Shown here piece by piece: positions 41,438 to 50,882 of a stretch of DNA of 64,000 bases. The stretch's first letter is position 1. Each line of letters begins with the position of its first letter. A model generated the notes under the pieces. The model was not told the DNA's origin, made no database searches, and was given only the letters and a program-made list of their open reading frames with translations. Source of the DNA: Alphaproteobacteria bacterium (GTDB lineage Bacteria > Pseudomonadota > Alphaproteobacteria > ATCC43930 > CGMCC-115725); NCBI GenBank assembly GCA_019240125.1, contig JAFAYW010000318.1:1-64000 (forward strand), written 5' to 3'. Both the position numbers and the translations under genes were made by a program.

Positions 41438-41817
41438 AACGAAAATCATCCTTAGATTCCGCGGCTTCGGTACTAGCGCGGGCTCTGGAGCGGGAGACCC
41501 GCGCGGCCCGATGCGGCGCCTTGACCGAACTGGCGGACGCGGCGGCGGCCAAGCAGGCAGCGTTCGCCGAGTTCCAGGCGCTGCAGCCCCAGGAATTATG
41601 CGAAAATCATACAATCGAGGAGCGCGAGGCGCTGCGCGGTTTGCTGGCTGCGGCAAACGAAAACGCAGTGGTCCTTGAGGCGGTGAAGCTCGTTCTTGAT
41701 TCAACCGCGGCACGGCTGCAGGCGATCCTGAGCGCCGTGGCGGATCCGGGCACCTATCAACGGGGCGGCGCCGCTACTCGGCATGTCATGGCGGCCCGGA
41801 TCAATGCCATTGCATAG
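41434..41817 (+). CDS. FlgN-like flagellar chaperone (tentative)
   Basis: Helical, LRGLLAAANENAVVLEAVKLVLDSTAARLQAIL; overlaps rod-binding gene by 4 nt. Confidence 0.5.
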   Translation: MKRKSSLDSAASVLARALERETRAARCGALTELADAAAAKQAAFAEFQALQPQELCENHTIEEREALRGLLAAANENAVVLEAVKLVLDSTAARLQAILSAVADPGTYQRGGAATRHVMAARINAIA

Positions 41818-41830
41818 AATGCCTTCTTTT

Positions 41831-41841
41831 TTGCGAAAATA
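41831..41841 (+). promoter_or_regulatory. Flagellar-locus motif TTGCGAAAATA (copy 2)
   Basis: 137 nt upstream of flagellin ATG. Confidence 0.6.
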
Positions 41842-41935
41842 GAACTTTACATCCGCCGATATCGATCATATCTTCCAATCACGGTGATGCGAAACACCAA
41901 AAAACTTTCGCAGATTTCCCTGGCGTCAGAACGGC

Positions 41936-41961
41936 GCTCCCATCAGTCCCCTAACGGGAGC
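41936..41961 (+). promoter_or_regulatory. SD-sequestering hairpin in flagellin 5' UTR
   Basis: GCTCCC-ATCAGTCCCCTAAC-GGGAGC; SD-like GGGAG is 7 nt before ATG 41968. Confidence 0.55.
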
Positions 41962-41967
41962 AGTGAA

Positions 41968-42855
41968 ATGTCTTCTTCAATTCTGACGAACTATGGCTCG
42001 ATGGCCGCCCTCCAGAGCCTGGAGGCGACCCAGAACATGCTGACCAACACCGAAAACCAGATCTCCAGCGGCCTCAAGGTTGCCTCCGCGAAGGACGACG
42101 CGTCGTCCTGGACGATCGCGACCACGATGAAGTCGAACATCGCCAGCCTCAATCAGGTCAGCACCGATCTCGGCAACGCCAACTCGATCCTCAACACCGC
42201 CGTTGCCGGCGCCGGCCAGATCACCAGCCTGGTGTCCCAGATCCGCGCCAAGGTTGCCTCATTCACCGACACGTCGCAAAACCAGACCGCGATTCAGGGC
42301 GAGGTGACACAGCTGGTCAATCAGATCGGCGCCACGATCCAGAGCTCCTCGTTCAACGGCGTCAACCTGCTGGACAGCTCGCAGCCGAGCGGCCTGACCT
42401 TTGTCGCTTCGACCAACAACGACTATTCGGGCGGCGGCGCGTCGCCGACGATCTCGACCGGCGCGGCGACCGACTTGTCGAGCACCAGCGCCAACGCGGC
42501 GGCCGCTGCGTTCTACACGCTGGCGGGCGGGCTGTCGGCGGCGATCACCAATGCCAACCCCGCGACGCAGCAGACGAACCTCGACACTGCCCTGAAGCAG
42601 ATCGATGCGTTCAATTCCACGGTCGAGGGCCAGGCTGCCGCCTTTGGTGCGGTGCAGCAGAATGTCCAGTCGCAGCAGACCTTTGTGAACAACCTGACGA
42701 CCACGCTGTCGACCGGTGTCAGCAACATGGTCGATGCCGACATGACGCAGGAATCGGCCAAGTTGAGCGCGTTGCAGACCCAGCAGCAGCTCGGCACTCA
42801 GGCGCTCAGCATCGCCAACCAGGCGCCCCAGATGCTTCTGAAGCTCTTTGGCTAA
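41968..42855 (+). CDS. fliC: Flagellin
   Basis: MSSSILTNYGSMAALQSLEATQNMLTNTENQISSGLKVASAKDDASSWTIATTMKSNIASLNQVSTDLGNANSILNTA..QQLGTQALSIANQAPQMLLKLFG. Confidence 0.96.
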   Translation: MSSSILTNYGSMAALQSLEATQNMLTNTENQISSGLKVASAKDDASSWTIATTMKSNIASLNQVSTDLGNANSILNTAVAGAGQITSLVSQIRAKVASFTDTSQNQTAIQGEVTQLVNQIGATIQSSSFNGVNLLDSSQPSGLTFVASTNNDYSGGGASPTISTGAATDLSSTSANAAAAAFYTLAGGLSAAITNANPATQQTNLDTALKQIDAFNSTVEGQAAAFGAVQQNVQSQQTFVNNLTTTLSTGVSNMVDADMTQESAKLSALQTQQQLGTQALSIANQAPQMLLKLFG

Positions 42856-42954
42856 GTCGGCGCGGGCCGGTCATTCGAGGCCGGCCCCGTCCTCTGCGGC
42901 GCAGAACACGCCAGCGTGTAACTAAATCGCTCAACGTGGAAGAAAGCCCGTTAG

Positions 42955-43368
42955 ATGCAACAGCTTCAGTTCCCTTCGCAATTCGTCCGTCCAAATGGCG
43001 CCGCCAGCGCCTATGGGACTATTATCCGTACCACCGAAAGCCCACGCGAGATCGAATGCCGGGTCTTCGAACAGGTTACGGCCGCGCTCGAGGCAGCGTG
43101 CGATCCTGAGGTTCATTTCGCTCAGAAGATCAAGGCCATGCATGACAATCGTCTGTTGTGGCAAACCCTGGCCGCCGACCTTGCCGATGATGGCAACGAG
43201 CTGCCGGGCAATGTAAGGGCGCATTTGATCAGCCTCGCAATCTGGGTTGGTCGCGAAACCGACCGGGTCCAGAGCAGTGACGCGTCCCCTCGCGGGTTGG
43301 TCGATATCAACCACATCATCATGCAAGGGCTTCGGCCTGGGAGGCGGATCGATGCCCCTCAAGCTTAA
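42955..43368 (+). CDS. flaF: Flagellar biosynthesis regulator FlaF
   Basis: TTESPREIECRVFEQVTAALEAACD..HDNRLLWQTLAADLADDGNELPGNVRAHLISLAIWV. Confidence 0.92.
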   Translation: MQQLQFPSQFVRPNGAASAYGTIIRTTESPREIECRVFEQVTAALEAACDPEVHFAQKIKAMHDNRLLWQTLAADLADDGNELPGNVRAHLISLAIWVGRETDRVQSSDASPRGLVDINHIIMQGLRPGRRIDAPQA

Positions 43369-43792
43369 ACTGGCAGCACATGAAAGCTTTATCGTTAACG
43401 GTGCGGTGCTGGTGAATGGCGAGTTTCGAACGTCCCTGGTCATTCGCAACTTTGTTCATGTCATGCGTGAAAAATCGGTGCTGCGCGAGGCGGATGCCAA
43501 TACGCCGACCCGCAGGCTGTACTTCACCATCCAATCGATGTTGATGCAGCCGCCGCCATCCGCGGCTCTGATGCGAACTTACAAGGAGTTGCTGGCGCAA
43601 CTGCGCGAAGCGTATATGCGCCCGGAAAACCTGGAGACGCTCGATCGCGCCGACAACCACGTCGAGAGCGGTGACTACTACAAGGCATTAGCCTTGCTGC
43701 AGCCGCTGATCTCCTATGAAGCGCAATTGCTCGACGTCAATCCGCACGAGTGGCGACGCTCGGGCCACGCCAGACCCTCTGGCGGCGGCTGA
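43352..43792 (+). CDS. flbT: Flagellar biosynthesis repressor FlbT
   Basis: MPLKLKLAAHESFIVNGAVLVNGEFRTSLVIRNFVHVMREKSVLREADANTPTRRLYFTIQSMLM; overlaps flaF end. Confidence 0.93.
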   Translation: MPLKLKLAAHESFIVNGAVLVNGEFRTSLVIRNFVHVMREKSVLREADANTPTRRLYFTIQSMLMQPPPSAALMRTYKELLAQLREAYMRPENLETLDRADNHVESGDYYKALALLQPLISYEAQLLDVNPHEWRRSGHARPSGGG

Positions 43793-43823
43793 CCGTTCCC
43801 GTTAACGCGGCAGGAAAATTCCG

Positions 43824-45047
43824 ATGGATCCGTTGCTCACATCGCTTGGTCTCCCGACCGGCGTCGCCGGCTGGACCATCTTGCAAACGAAGACTCCATC
43901 GGACTTCCCCGCGCTCGAGAACGACCCAATCGTTCAGCAACAGATCAAATATTTCGAGCAAAACGCGCCGAAAGCGACAACCGCCCACGCGCTTCTGTCA
44001 GATCCGCGACTGCAGGATTTCGTGCTGACCGCCTATGGCCTGACGTCCGAGAACGGCCTGACGGCGCTGATGGAAAAGGTGCTGAACTCAGATACGAGCA
44101 AGTCCAATTCCTTCGCGGCTCAGATGGTCAGCCCCGAGTACATCCAGATTGCGAGAGCCTTCAACTACGGCGGCACCACCACCCCCGCGACGCGCGCCAC
44201 GCCGTCTAGCGCCACGGTCGATATTGGGAACCTCTCGACCAACAGCAATTTTGCGAATTTCAGCGGGACATTTGGCGGCGTCTCGGTCAGTTACGTCGAT
44301 CTGACTCACGCCACGACAATCCAGGATGTGGCATCGACCCTTCAGACCGCTTTCCGCCACGCTGACGGCAACAAGTCGAATATTACCGTTAGCGTCACCG
44401 GCAATTATTTGGAATTCAGCGACGCGCTGGGGCGGGGCACCGCGGCGAATTACGCGTTCTCCTCCAATACACTGAACACCGGCAGCGACCCGGTGACCGC
44501 GTCGGCCCCGACCAACACCGTGGCGGGGTCGCAAGCCGTGCCGGCGTCGGGTGGCCCGGCGGTCACGTCGTCCTCATTCATCCAGTCGGTCGTCAGCAAG
44601 TATCTCGAAGCCCAGCTCGAGGTCGTCGCCGGCAATCAGTCGAATGCCTTGCGGCAGGCGCGCTATGCGAAACAGCAATTGCCGACGATTACCAATTGGA
44701 ACCAGGTGATCGCCGACAAGCCGCTCGCCAATGTGATCCAGACCGTGCTTGGTCTGCCGGTCGCGTTTGGCGCTCTCGATATCACGCAGCAGGCCCAGGT
44801 TTACGGCCAGCGGATTAAGATCAGCGATTTTCAGAACCCGACCAAGCTGTCGAAGCTGCTCACGCGCTATATGGCGATGAGCAACGAAACAACGCAAACC
44901 CCCGCGGCCACCGCCGCTACGCTGTTGGATAGTTTTGGCTCAAGCAAGGTCATCAACCTGACCTTGCCGGCAGCCTCGGCGACCAGTTCGATCTCGAACC
45001 AGTCAACGGCCGCCCTGATCCTTAGCACGGCCTTCTCGCAGGGCTGA
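43824..45047 (+). CDS. DUF1217-type flagellar protein
   Basis: FPALENDPIVQQQIKYFEQNAPKATTAHALLSDPRLQDFVLTAYGLTSENGLTALMEKVLNSD. Confidence 0.8.
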   Translation: MDPLLTSLGLPTGVAGWTILQTKTPSDFPALENDPIVQQQIKYFEQNAPKATTAHALLSDPRLQDFVLTAYGLTSENGLTALMEKVLNSDTSKSNSFAAQMVSPEYIQIARAFNYGGTTTPATRATPSSATVDIGNLSTNSNFANFSGTFGGVSVSYVDLTHATTIQDVASTLQTAFRHADGNKSNITVSVTGNYLEFSDALGRGTAANYAFSSNTLNTGSDPVTASAPTNTVAGSQAVPASGGPAVTSSSFIQSVVSKYLEAQLEVVAGNQSNALRQARYAKQQLPTITNWNQVIADKPLANVIQTVLGLPVAFGALDITQQAQVYGQRIKISDFQNPTKLSKLLTRYMAMSNETTQTPAATAATLLDSFGSSKVINLTLPAASATSSISNQSTAALILSTAFSQG

Positions 45048-45087
45048 TCCCGCGCGACTTGCGCACGGGCGGCCATCGCTCCACGCC

Positions 45088-46410
45088 TCAGGCAGTACCC
45101 AGCACCCTCGCCAGTTCGGCAAAGGCCTCCGTCGCGGAGGAGCGTTCGTCGACGCCCTGGCGCAACAGTGTCTCGAATGCCGGATGCGTCTCGATTGCCT
45201 GGTCGACCAGCGGATCGGAACCGGCCCGATAGGCCCCCAGCCGGATCATCTCCTCCATATTGTCGTAGGCACCGAGGAGCCGGCGGGCTTGCGCCAATAG
45301 CCGGTTTTCCTCGTCGGAGTGGCAGCGGGGCAGGGCGCGGCTGACTGATCGCAGGATGTTGATGGCCGGCCAGCGCCCGGCTTCGCCGATCTTCCGGTCG
45401 AGGACGAGATGACCATCGAGAATCCCGCGCACCGCATCGGCAACCGGCTCGTCGTGATCGTCGCCGTCGACAAGAACGGTAAAGACACCAGTGATATCGC
45501 CCTCGTCGCCGCTCCCCGGTCCGGCACGCTCCATCAGGGCGGGTAGCTCGGTAAATACCGATGGCGTGTAGGAGCGCGCCGTCGCCGGTTCGCCAGCGGC
45601 GAGCCCGATTTCGCGTTGCGCATGCGCAAGACGCGTCACGCTATCAAGCAGGCAGAGCACCTGCTTTCCCTGGCCGCGGAACCACTCTGCGATGGTCAGC
45701 GTAGCCTGGGCCGCGCGTCGCCGTGCCAAAGCCGGCTGATCGGAGGTGGCAACCACGACAACTGTGCGGGTCCGCGCCGCGTCGCCCAATGTCACGTCGA
45801 GGAACTCGCGCACTTCACGGCCACGCTCGCCGATCAGACCGACGACGATGACGTCCGCCGCGACAAACCGGGCAAGCATTCCCATCAGCGTCGATTTTCC
45901 GACACCAGAGGCGGCGAACACGCCCATTCGCTGACCACGGCACAGCGGAATGAAGCAATCCAGCGCGCGGAGCCCCGTCTCAAGCCGCTCACCCATCAGG
46001 CGCCGCTCAAAAGCTGGAGGTGCCGCATTGCGCAACTGCATGCGCGTCGAACCCTGGGGCAGGGGCCCGCCGCCGTCGACGGGTTGGCCGAGCCCATCTA
46101 CGATCCGTCCCAGCCAGGCGGCGCAGGGATAGAGCGATGGAGCCTCAACCAGCACAACCTTGGCGCCCGATGAGAGCCCGTCGGCGCGCCCCTCCGGCAT
46201 AACGGTGACGCGGTCTCCGGCAAAGGCAACGACCTCCCCGGCCAGCCGGCCGCTCGCCAATGCGATTGCGACCCGATCGCCAACGCTCGCCGACGAGCCG
46301 AAGCCCGTCACTGTGAGCGCCGCGCCGCGCACCGATTCCAGCGTGCCAGACCGCTCAACCCGCGGGATCCGCCGAAGATATGCGGGCAAGTCGCCAAAAT
46401 CGATGTACAT
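45088..46410 (-). CDS. fliI: Flagellar export ATPase FliI
   Basis: CRGQRMGVFAASGVGKSTLMGMLARFVAADVIVVGLIGERGREVREFLD..LCLLDSVTRLAHAQREIGLAAGEPATARSYTPSVFTELPALMERAGPG. Confidence 0.96.
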   Translation of the reverse strand: MYIDFGDLPAYLRRIPRVERSGTLESVRGAALTVTGFGSSASVGDRVAIALASGRLAGEVVAFAGDRVTVMPEGRADGLSSGAKVVLVEAPSLYPCAAWLGRIVDGLGQPVDGGGPLPQGSTRMQLRNAAPPAFERRLMGERLETGLRALDCFIPLCRGQRMGVFAASGVGKSTLMGMLARFVAADVIVVGLIGERGREVREFLDVTLGDAARTRTVVVVATSDQPALARRRAAQATLTIAEWFRGQGKQVLCLLDSVTRLAHAQREIGLAAGEPATARSYTPSVFTELPALMERAGPGSGDEGDITGVFTVLVDGDDHDEPVADAVRGILDGHLVLDRKIGEAGRWPAINILRSVSRALPRCHSDEENRLLAQARRLLGAYDNMEEMIRLGAYRAGSDPLVDQAIETHPAFETLLRQGVDERSSATEAFAELARVLGTA

Positions 46411-46489
46411 GCGCGACCTATATCTTGCGAGGATGCGAAACAATAGGTAAAATCGGAACGATATGCAATGATGAACTAGCTCCGCGGCT

Positions 46490-46506
46490 TTGCGAAAATA
46501 TGTAGA
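46490..46506 (+). promoter_or_regulatory. Flagellar-locus motif TTGCGAAAATATGTAGA (copy 3)
   Basis: 82 nt upstream of flgB ATG; 17-bp identity to copy at 59135. Confidence 0.65.
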
Positions 46507-46571
46507 CAAAACCGTGTGTGCGTGGTACCTCGCTCCGCACGGATCAACTCGCAAGAACTGCGATTTCGAAC

Positions 46572-46988
46572 ATGCTGGAAAGCATCAGCCTATTTCGTGT
46601 CGCCGATGCACGGTTGCAGTACCTCGCCGAACGGCAGAGCGTTATCGCACGCAACATCGCGAACGCGGACACGCCGAGTTATGTGTCGCGCGACCTTAAG
46701 CCGTTTTCCTTCGCTTCCGCGCTGGCCGCACAAAGCAGCGGCGGGGTCGGGTCGGACGGCCGGTTGGCGATGGTGCAAACCAGCGCGGCCCACCTGGTGG
46801 GCAGCGCGGCGACCACGCCAGACCCGATGATCTCGGCAAAGGCGTCCGATGGCGAAAAGCCGGACCACAATCACGTGTCGCTGGAAGAGCAGATGGTCAA
46901 ATCATCGGATAACGCGAACGCGTTTGCTCTCGTTACCGCTGCTTATGCGAAAAGCGTATCCATCATGAAGATGAGCATCGATAAATGA
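46572..46988 (+). CDS. flgB: Flagellar basal-body rod protein FlgB
   Basis: SLFRVADARLQYLAERQSVIARNIANADTPSYVSRDLKPF. Confidence 0.93.
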   Translation: MLESISLFRVADARLQYLAERQSVIARNIANADTPSYVSRDLKPFSFASALAAQSSGGVGSDGRLAMVQTSAAHLVGSAATTPDPMISAKASDGEKPDHNHVSLEEQMVKSSDNANAFALVTAAYAKSVSIMKMSIDK

Positions 46989-47425
46989 GCTCAATTTCGC
47001 CCATCTCCTCGCAAGGCCCGTTCGCGCAGGCGATGGAAACCGCCGCGTCGGCAATGCGTTCGCAATCGGTCCGGATGCGGCTGGTTTCGGAAAACCTGGC
47101 CAATGCAAATTCAACTGCGGCGGTGCCGGGCGGCTTACCCTATCAGCGCAAGACCCTGACCTTCGCGGAGACAATCGATAAAAGCACCGGTGCACCAGTG
47201 GTGCAGCCGGTGAAGTTCGGCGTCGATCATACGCCGTTCCGCACGAGCTACGATCCCTCGCATCCTGCTGCCGATGCGAAAGGGTACGTGACGCTTCCGA
47301 ATGTCTCTGAACTCGTTGAGGTCGCGGACATGCGTGAGGCAGAGCGCTCGTACGAGGCCAACCTTGCGATGTTAGGGCAGGCGCGCAGCATGATTTCTAA
47401 AACCATCGATATGCTGAAGGCATAA
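46985..47425 (+). CDS. flgC: Flagellar basal-body rod protein FlgC
   Basis: MRSQSVRMRLVSENLANANSTAAVPGGLPYQRKTLTF..DPSHPAADAKGYVTLPNVSELVEVADMREAERSYEANLAML. Confidence 0.95.
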   Translation: MSSISPISSQGPFAQAMETAASAMRSQSVRMRLVSENLANANSTAAVPGGLPYQRKTLTFAETIDKSTGAPVVQPVKFGVDHTPFRTSYDPSHPAADAKGYVTLPNVSELVEVADMREAERSYEANLAMLGQARSMISKTIDMLKA

Positions 47426-47429
47426 AATC

Positions 47430-47726
47430 ATGACGGCGATCTCACCGATCGGCATGGCGACCCAAATCGCCGCCACGTTTCAAGCAACGTCACCGGCCAA
47501 TGTTGCCGGACCTGACTTCACCTCGATGATCAGCAATGCCGCTCACTCGGCATTGCAGAACCTGCGTCAGGCGGAGCAGGTGACTGCCAGCGGCATCGCC
47601 GGAAAGACCGACACTCAAGCCGTCGTTCAGGCGCTCAGCGTTGCGGAGGTGACGATGCAAGCCGTTGTCGCGGTCCGTGACAAAGTCCTGTCCGCGTACA
47701 ACGACATCATGCATATGAATATCTGA
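47430..47726 (+). CDS. fliE: Flagellar hook-basal body protein FliE
   Basis: FTSMISNAAHSALQNLRQAEQVTASGIAGKTDTQAVVQALSVAEVTMQAVVAVRDKVLSAYNDIMHMNI. Confidence 0.93.
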   Translation: MTAISPIGMATQIAATFQATSPANVAGPDFTSMISNAAHSALQNLRQAEQVTASGIAGKTDTQAVVQALSVAEVTMQAVVAVRDKVLSAYNDIMHMNI

Positions 47727-47737
47727 GAGTCCGGGCG

Positions 47738-48001
47738 ATGAACGAAAGCGATGTCATCGAGATCATGCGCAGCGGGTTCTACACCGTGCTTCAGGTAGCC
47801 GGTCCGGAGCTTGCCGCTGCGCTGATTACCGGCCTCGTCATCAGCGTATTGCAGGCGATGACCCAAATTCATGAGATGACCCTGGCGAACGTACCCAAGA
47901 TACTCGTCACGCTGGTAGCGCTGGTGTTGTTTCTGCCGTTGGGGTTCGCCTCGTTGCGCGCGTACATGGACCAGATCGTCCAGATCATAGCGGGGATTTA
48001 G
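47738..48001 (+). CDS. fliQ: Flagellar export protein FliQ
   Basis: MNESDVIEIMRSGFYTVLQVAGPELAAALITGLVISVLQAMTQIHEMTLANVPKILVTLVAL. Confidence 0.95.
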   Translation: MNESDVIEIMRSGFYTVLQVAGPELAAALITGLVISVLQAMTQIHEMTLANVPKILVTLVALVLFLPLGFASLRAYMDQIVQIIAGI

Positions 48002-48004
48002 ACG

Positions 48005-50104
48005 ATGTCCGACGTCGCACAGGCCGCCCAGCCGCGGCGCCTACTCGACATCGTCGCAAGTGTGTTTCGCCACCAGGATCTCTTGTTTGCGGCCGGTATT
48101 GTCACCTTGGTGGCGGTGTTGGTACTGCCGATGCCAACGGTGATCGTCGATGTCGGATTGTCGGCGTCGATCACCCTGTCGGTCCTTATCTTGATGGTGG
48201 CCATCTGGATCGACAAGCCGCTGGATTTCTCGAGCTTTCCGACAGTTCTGCTGATCGCGACGATGCTGCGCCTGGCGCTCAACCTGGCGACAACCCGGCT
48301 CATCCTGACCAACGGTCATAAGGGGCTGCAGGCCGCGGGTTCGGTGATCAATGGCTTCGCTGCGTTTGTCGTAGGCGGCGACTTCGTTATCGGCGTGGTC
48401 GTCTTCGCGATCCTGATCGTGATCAATTTCATGGTCATCACGAAGGGTGCCGGCCGCATCGCCGAGGTCGCGGCGCGCTTCTCGCTCGATGCGATGCCCG
48501 GTAAGCAGATGGCGATCGACGCCGAGCTTTCCGCGGGCTCGATCAATGATATCGAAGCGCGCCGTCGCCGGCGTGAGCTGGAAGAAGAGAGCAGCTTTTA
48601 CGGCGCCATGGATGGTGCCTCGAAATTTGTTCGCGGCGACGCGATTGCCGCCATCATCGTCACGCTGGTCAACGCGATCGGCGGCATTGTCATCGGAACG
48701 CTGCGCCACGGTCTTGGTGTCGGACAGGCTGCCACCTTCTACACGACGCTGACCATTGGCGACGGTATTGTCAGCCAGATCCCAGCACTGATTGTCAGCC
48801 TCGGGGCCGGCATGCTGGTGTCCAAGGGGTCGTTGCGCGGGTCAACCGATCGAGCTTTCATCGGACAGTTGGGCAACCACGCAAAGCCGCTGTTTCTGGC
48901 CGCCGGGTTGGCGGGATTGTTCGCCTTCCTGCCCGGATTGCCGTTTCTGCCATTTGCCGGCTTGTCGGCGGCGACCATCGGCGCCGCGATCCTGTCGCGA
49001 CGCGCGGCAGAGCGGCGCGATGCCGCCGCGGCCGCAGCCGCGCGCAGCGAGGAGAAGGTTGGGGGCCCGCAGGAAGAGCCACTTGGCGAACTGATGCACG
49101 TCGATGACATTCGCATCGAACTGGGTATGGCGCTGGTGCCCCTCGCGTCAGGACCCAATGGCGGGCTGACCGAAAAGATCCGCAAACTGCGGCGAGCCAT
49201 CGCGCTCGATTACGGGTTTCTTCTCCCCGCGGTGCGGATCAAGGACAACATGGATCTGGCGGCCGGCGAGTACTCACTGGAAATCCAGGGAGTCGAGGTA
49301 GCACGCGAGACCATGATGCTGAACAAGCTGCTGGCGTTCTCGCCTGAAGGGCGCGGGATTGGCGTGCAGGGGCAAGATACGCGCGAGCCTTCGTTCCAGA
49401 TCCCGGCCCGCTGGATTGATCCCGGGCTCCGACAGACGGCGGTGGCGCAAGGGCTGACGGTAGTCGATGCCGAAACCATCCTGACAACCCACCTGTCGGA
49501 AACGGTCAAGGCCAATATGAGCCAGTTGATGTCCTATGCCGCGACGCAGAAATTGCTGGCTGGGCTCGCTCCGGACCAGCAGAAGCTCGCGCAGGACCTC
49601 GTTCCGGCGCTGGTGCCGATGAGCACGGTGCAGAAGATCCTCGCCGGGTTGTTGGCGGAGCGCGTGTCGATCCGTCACCTTCCGCTGGTGCTCGAATCCA
49701 TTCACGAGGCTGCGAGCCACACCCGTAACGTGCGGCTGATGATCGAGCACGTGCGCGTCCGCCTGGCGATGCAGATCTGTAAGTCCCTGATGGGTGGCGA
49801 CGGGTTTATCGCCGTTATGCCGCTGTCTCCGGAGTGGGAGCGCGAGATCAATGAGGCGATTATCGTCGACGGCGAACAGCGCTCGTTTGTGCTGCCGCCA
49901 ACGCGCACCCAGGAATTCGTTCAGGCTGTTCGTGCGAAAATCGCCATGGCGTCGTCGCGCGGCGTCTGGCCCGCCGTTCTTACCAGCGCCGAGGCCCGGC
50001 CGTTCGTGCGGGCTTTGATCGAGCGGATCAATCCGACCATCTCCATCATCTCGCACGCCGAGGTGCATCCGACCAGCCGCCTGCGTACCGTCGAGCAGAT
50101 CTGA
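48005..50104 (+). CDS. flhA: Flagellar export protein FlhA
   Basis: LATTRLILTNGHKGLQAAGSVINGFAAFVVGGDFVIGVVVFAILIVINFMVITKGAGRIAEVAARFSLDAMPGKQMAIDAELSAG. Confidence 0.97.
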   Translation: MSDVAQAAQPRRLLDIVASVFRHQDLLFAAGIVTLVAVLVLPMPTVIVDVGLSASITLSVLILMVAIWIDKPLDFSSFPTVLLIATMLRLALNLATTRLILTNGHKGLQAAGSVINGFAAFVVGGDFVIGVVVFAILIVINFMVITKGAGRIAEVAARFSLDAMPGKQMAIDAELSAGSINDIEARRRRRELEEESSFYGAMDGASKFVRGDAIAAIIVTLVNAIGGIVIGTLRHGLGVGQAATFYTTLTIGDGIVSQIPALIVSLGAGMLVSKGSLRGSTDRAFIGQLGNHAKPLFLAAGLAGLFAFLPGLPFLPFAGLSAATIGAAILSRRAAERRDAAAAAAARSEEKVGGPQEEPLGELMHVDDIRIELGMALVPLASGPNGGLTEKIRKLRRAIALDYGFLLPAVRIKDNMDLAAGEYSLEIQGVEVARETMMLNKLLAFSPEGRGIGVQGQDTREPSFQIPARWIDPGLRQTAVAQGLTVVDAETILTTHLSETVKANMSQLMSYAATQKLLAGLAPDQQKLAQDLVPALVPMSTVQKILAGLLAERVSIRHLPLVLESIHEAASHTRNVRLMIEHVRVRLAMQICKSLMGGDGFIAVMPLSPEWEREINEAIIVDGEQRSFVLPPTRTQEFVQAVRAKIAMASSRGVWPAVLTSAEARPFVRALIERINPTISIISHAEVHPTSRLRTVEQI

Positions 50105-50105
50105 G

Positions 50106-50867
50106 ATGGCGCACCTGACGCTGTCCAGCTGGGCATCACTGGAAGTGTATCGGGTGTTGTTGGTGTTTGTTCGGATCACGGCGGCAATGATGCTGTTGCC
50201 GGGGTTTGGCGAGCCAGCAATACCGGGACGCATACGTTTGCTGGCGGGCCTGGCGATTGCCGTGACGGTCGCGTCGGCGATCGATAACATGCCGGCCGTA
50301 CCGCCAACAGCGCTCGGCCTTGGTTATGGTGTCGTGGCCGAAGCCGTATCTGGTGCGGTGCTGGGTGCGCTGTGTCGCACGCTGATCTCGGCGGTGCAGT
50401 CGGCCGGACAGATCATCAGTCAGACCATCAATCTGTCGAACATCTTTGCCGCCGGTCTGGCAATCGATCAGTCAATGACTGTCGGTGCCGCGCTTTATGC
50501 CGGCGTGGTAGCGATCCTCTTTGCATCTGGGGCACACCACACAATTCTGCGCGGTCTGATCGAGAGCTACCATCTTCTGCCACCGGCGGAATTTCCCAAT
50601 CCGACCGCCAGTGCCACGGTGCTGGTCGGCTCTGGGGCGCGCGCGCTGCGACTCGCTGCCCAAATTTCGTTGCCATTCCTGGTCCTCGCCTTGCTGTTCA
50701 ACGCGTCGCTGGCCGCGGCCAACCGCGCGCTGCCGGCAATCCCGGTGTTCATGATCGCCAATCCTTTACTGGTGGCGCTTGGGCTTTATCTGCTGGCCGC
50801 GACGGTGCCCGCGATTCTGGACCCGGCATTGGGTGAGTGGTCGGATCTCAGTCAGCTTCTGCGATAA
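50106..50867 (+). CDS. fliR: Flagellar export protein FliR
   Basis: RVLLVFVRITAAMMLLPGFGEPAIPGRIRLLAGLAIAVTV..SAGQIISQTINLSNIFA. Confidence 0.94.
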   Translation: MAHLTLSSWASLEVYRVLLVFVRITAAMMLLPGFGEPAIPGRIRLLAGLAIAVTVASAIDNMPAVPPTALGLGYGVVAEAVSGAVLGALCRTLISAVQSAGQIISQTINLSNIFAAGLAIDQSMTVGAALYAGVVAILFASGAHHTILRGLIESYHLLPPAEFPNPTASATVLVGSGARALRLAAQISLPFLVLALLFNASLAAANRALPAIPVFMIANPLLVALGLYLLAATVPAILDPALGEWSDLSQLLR

Positions 50868-50882
50868 GGCGGAGACCGGCTA

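Noticed and set aside
42864-42887. GGGCCGG-N10-CCGGCCC hairpin after flagellin as intrinsic terminator
   Set aside because: Good stem but no T-tract follows; may only be a 3' stabilising hairpin.
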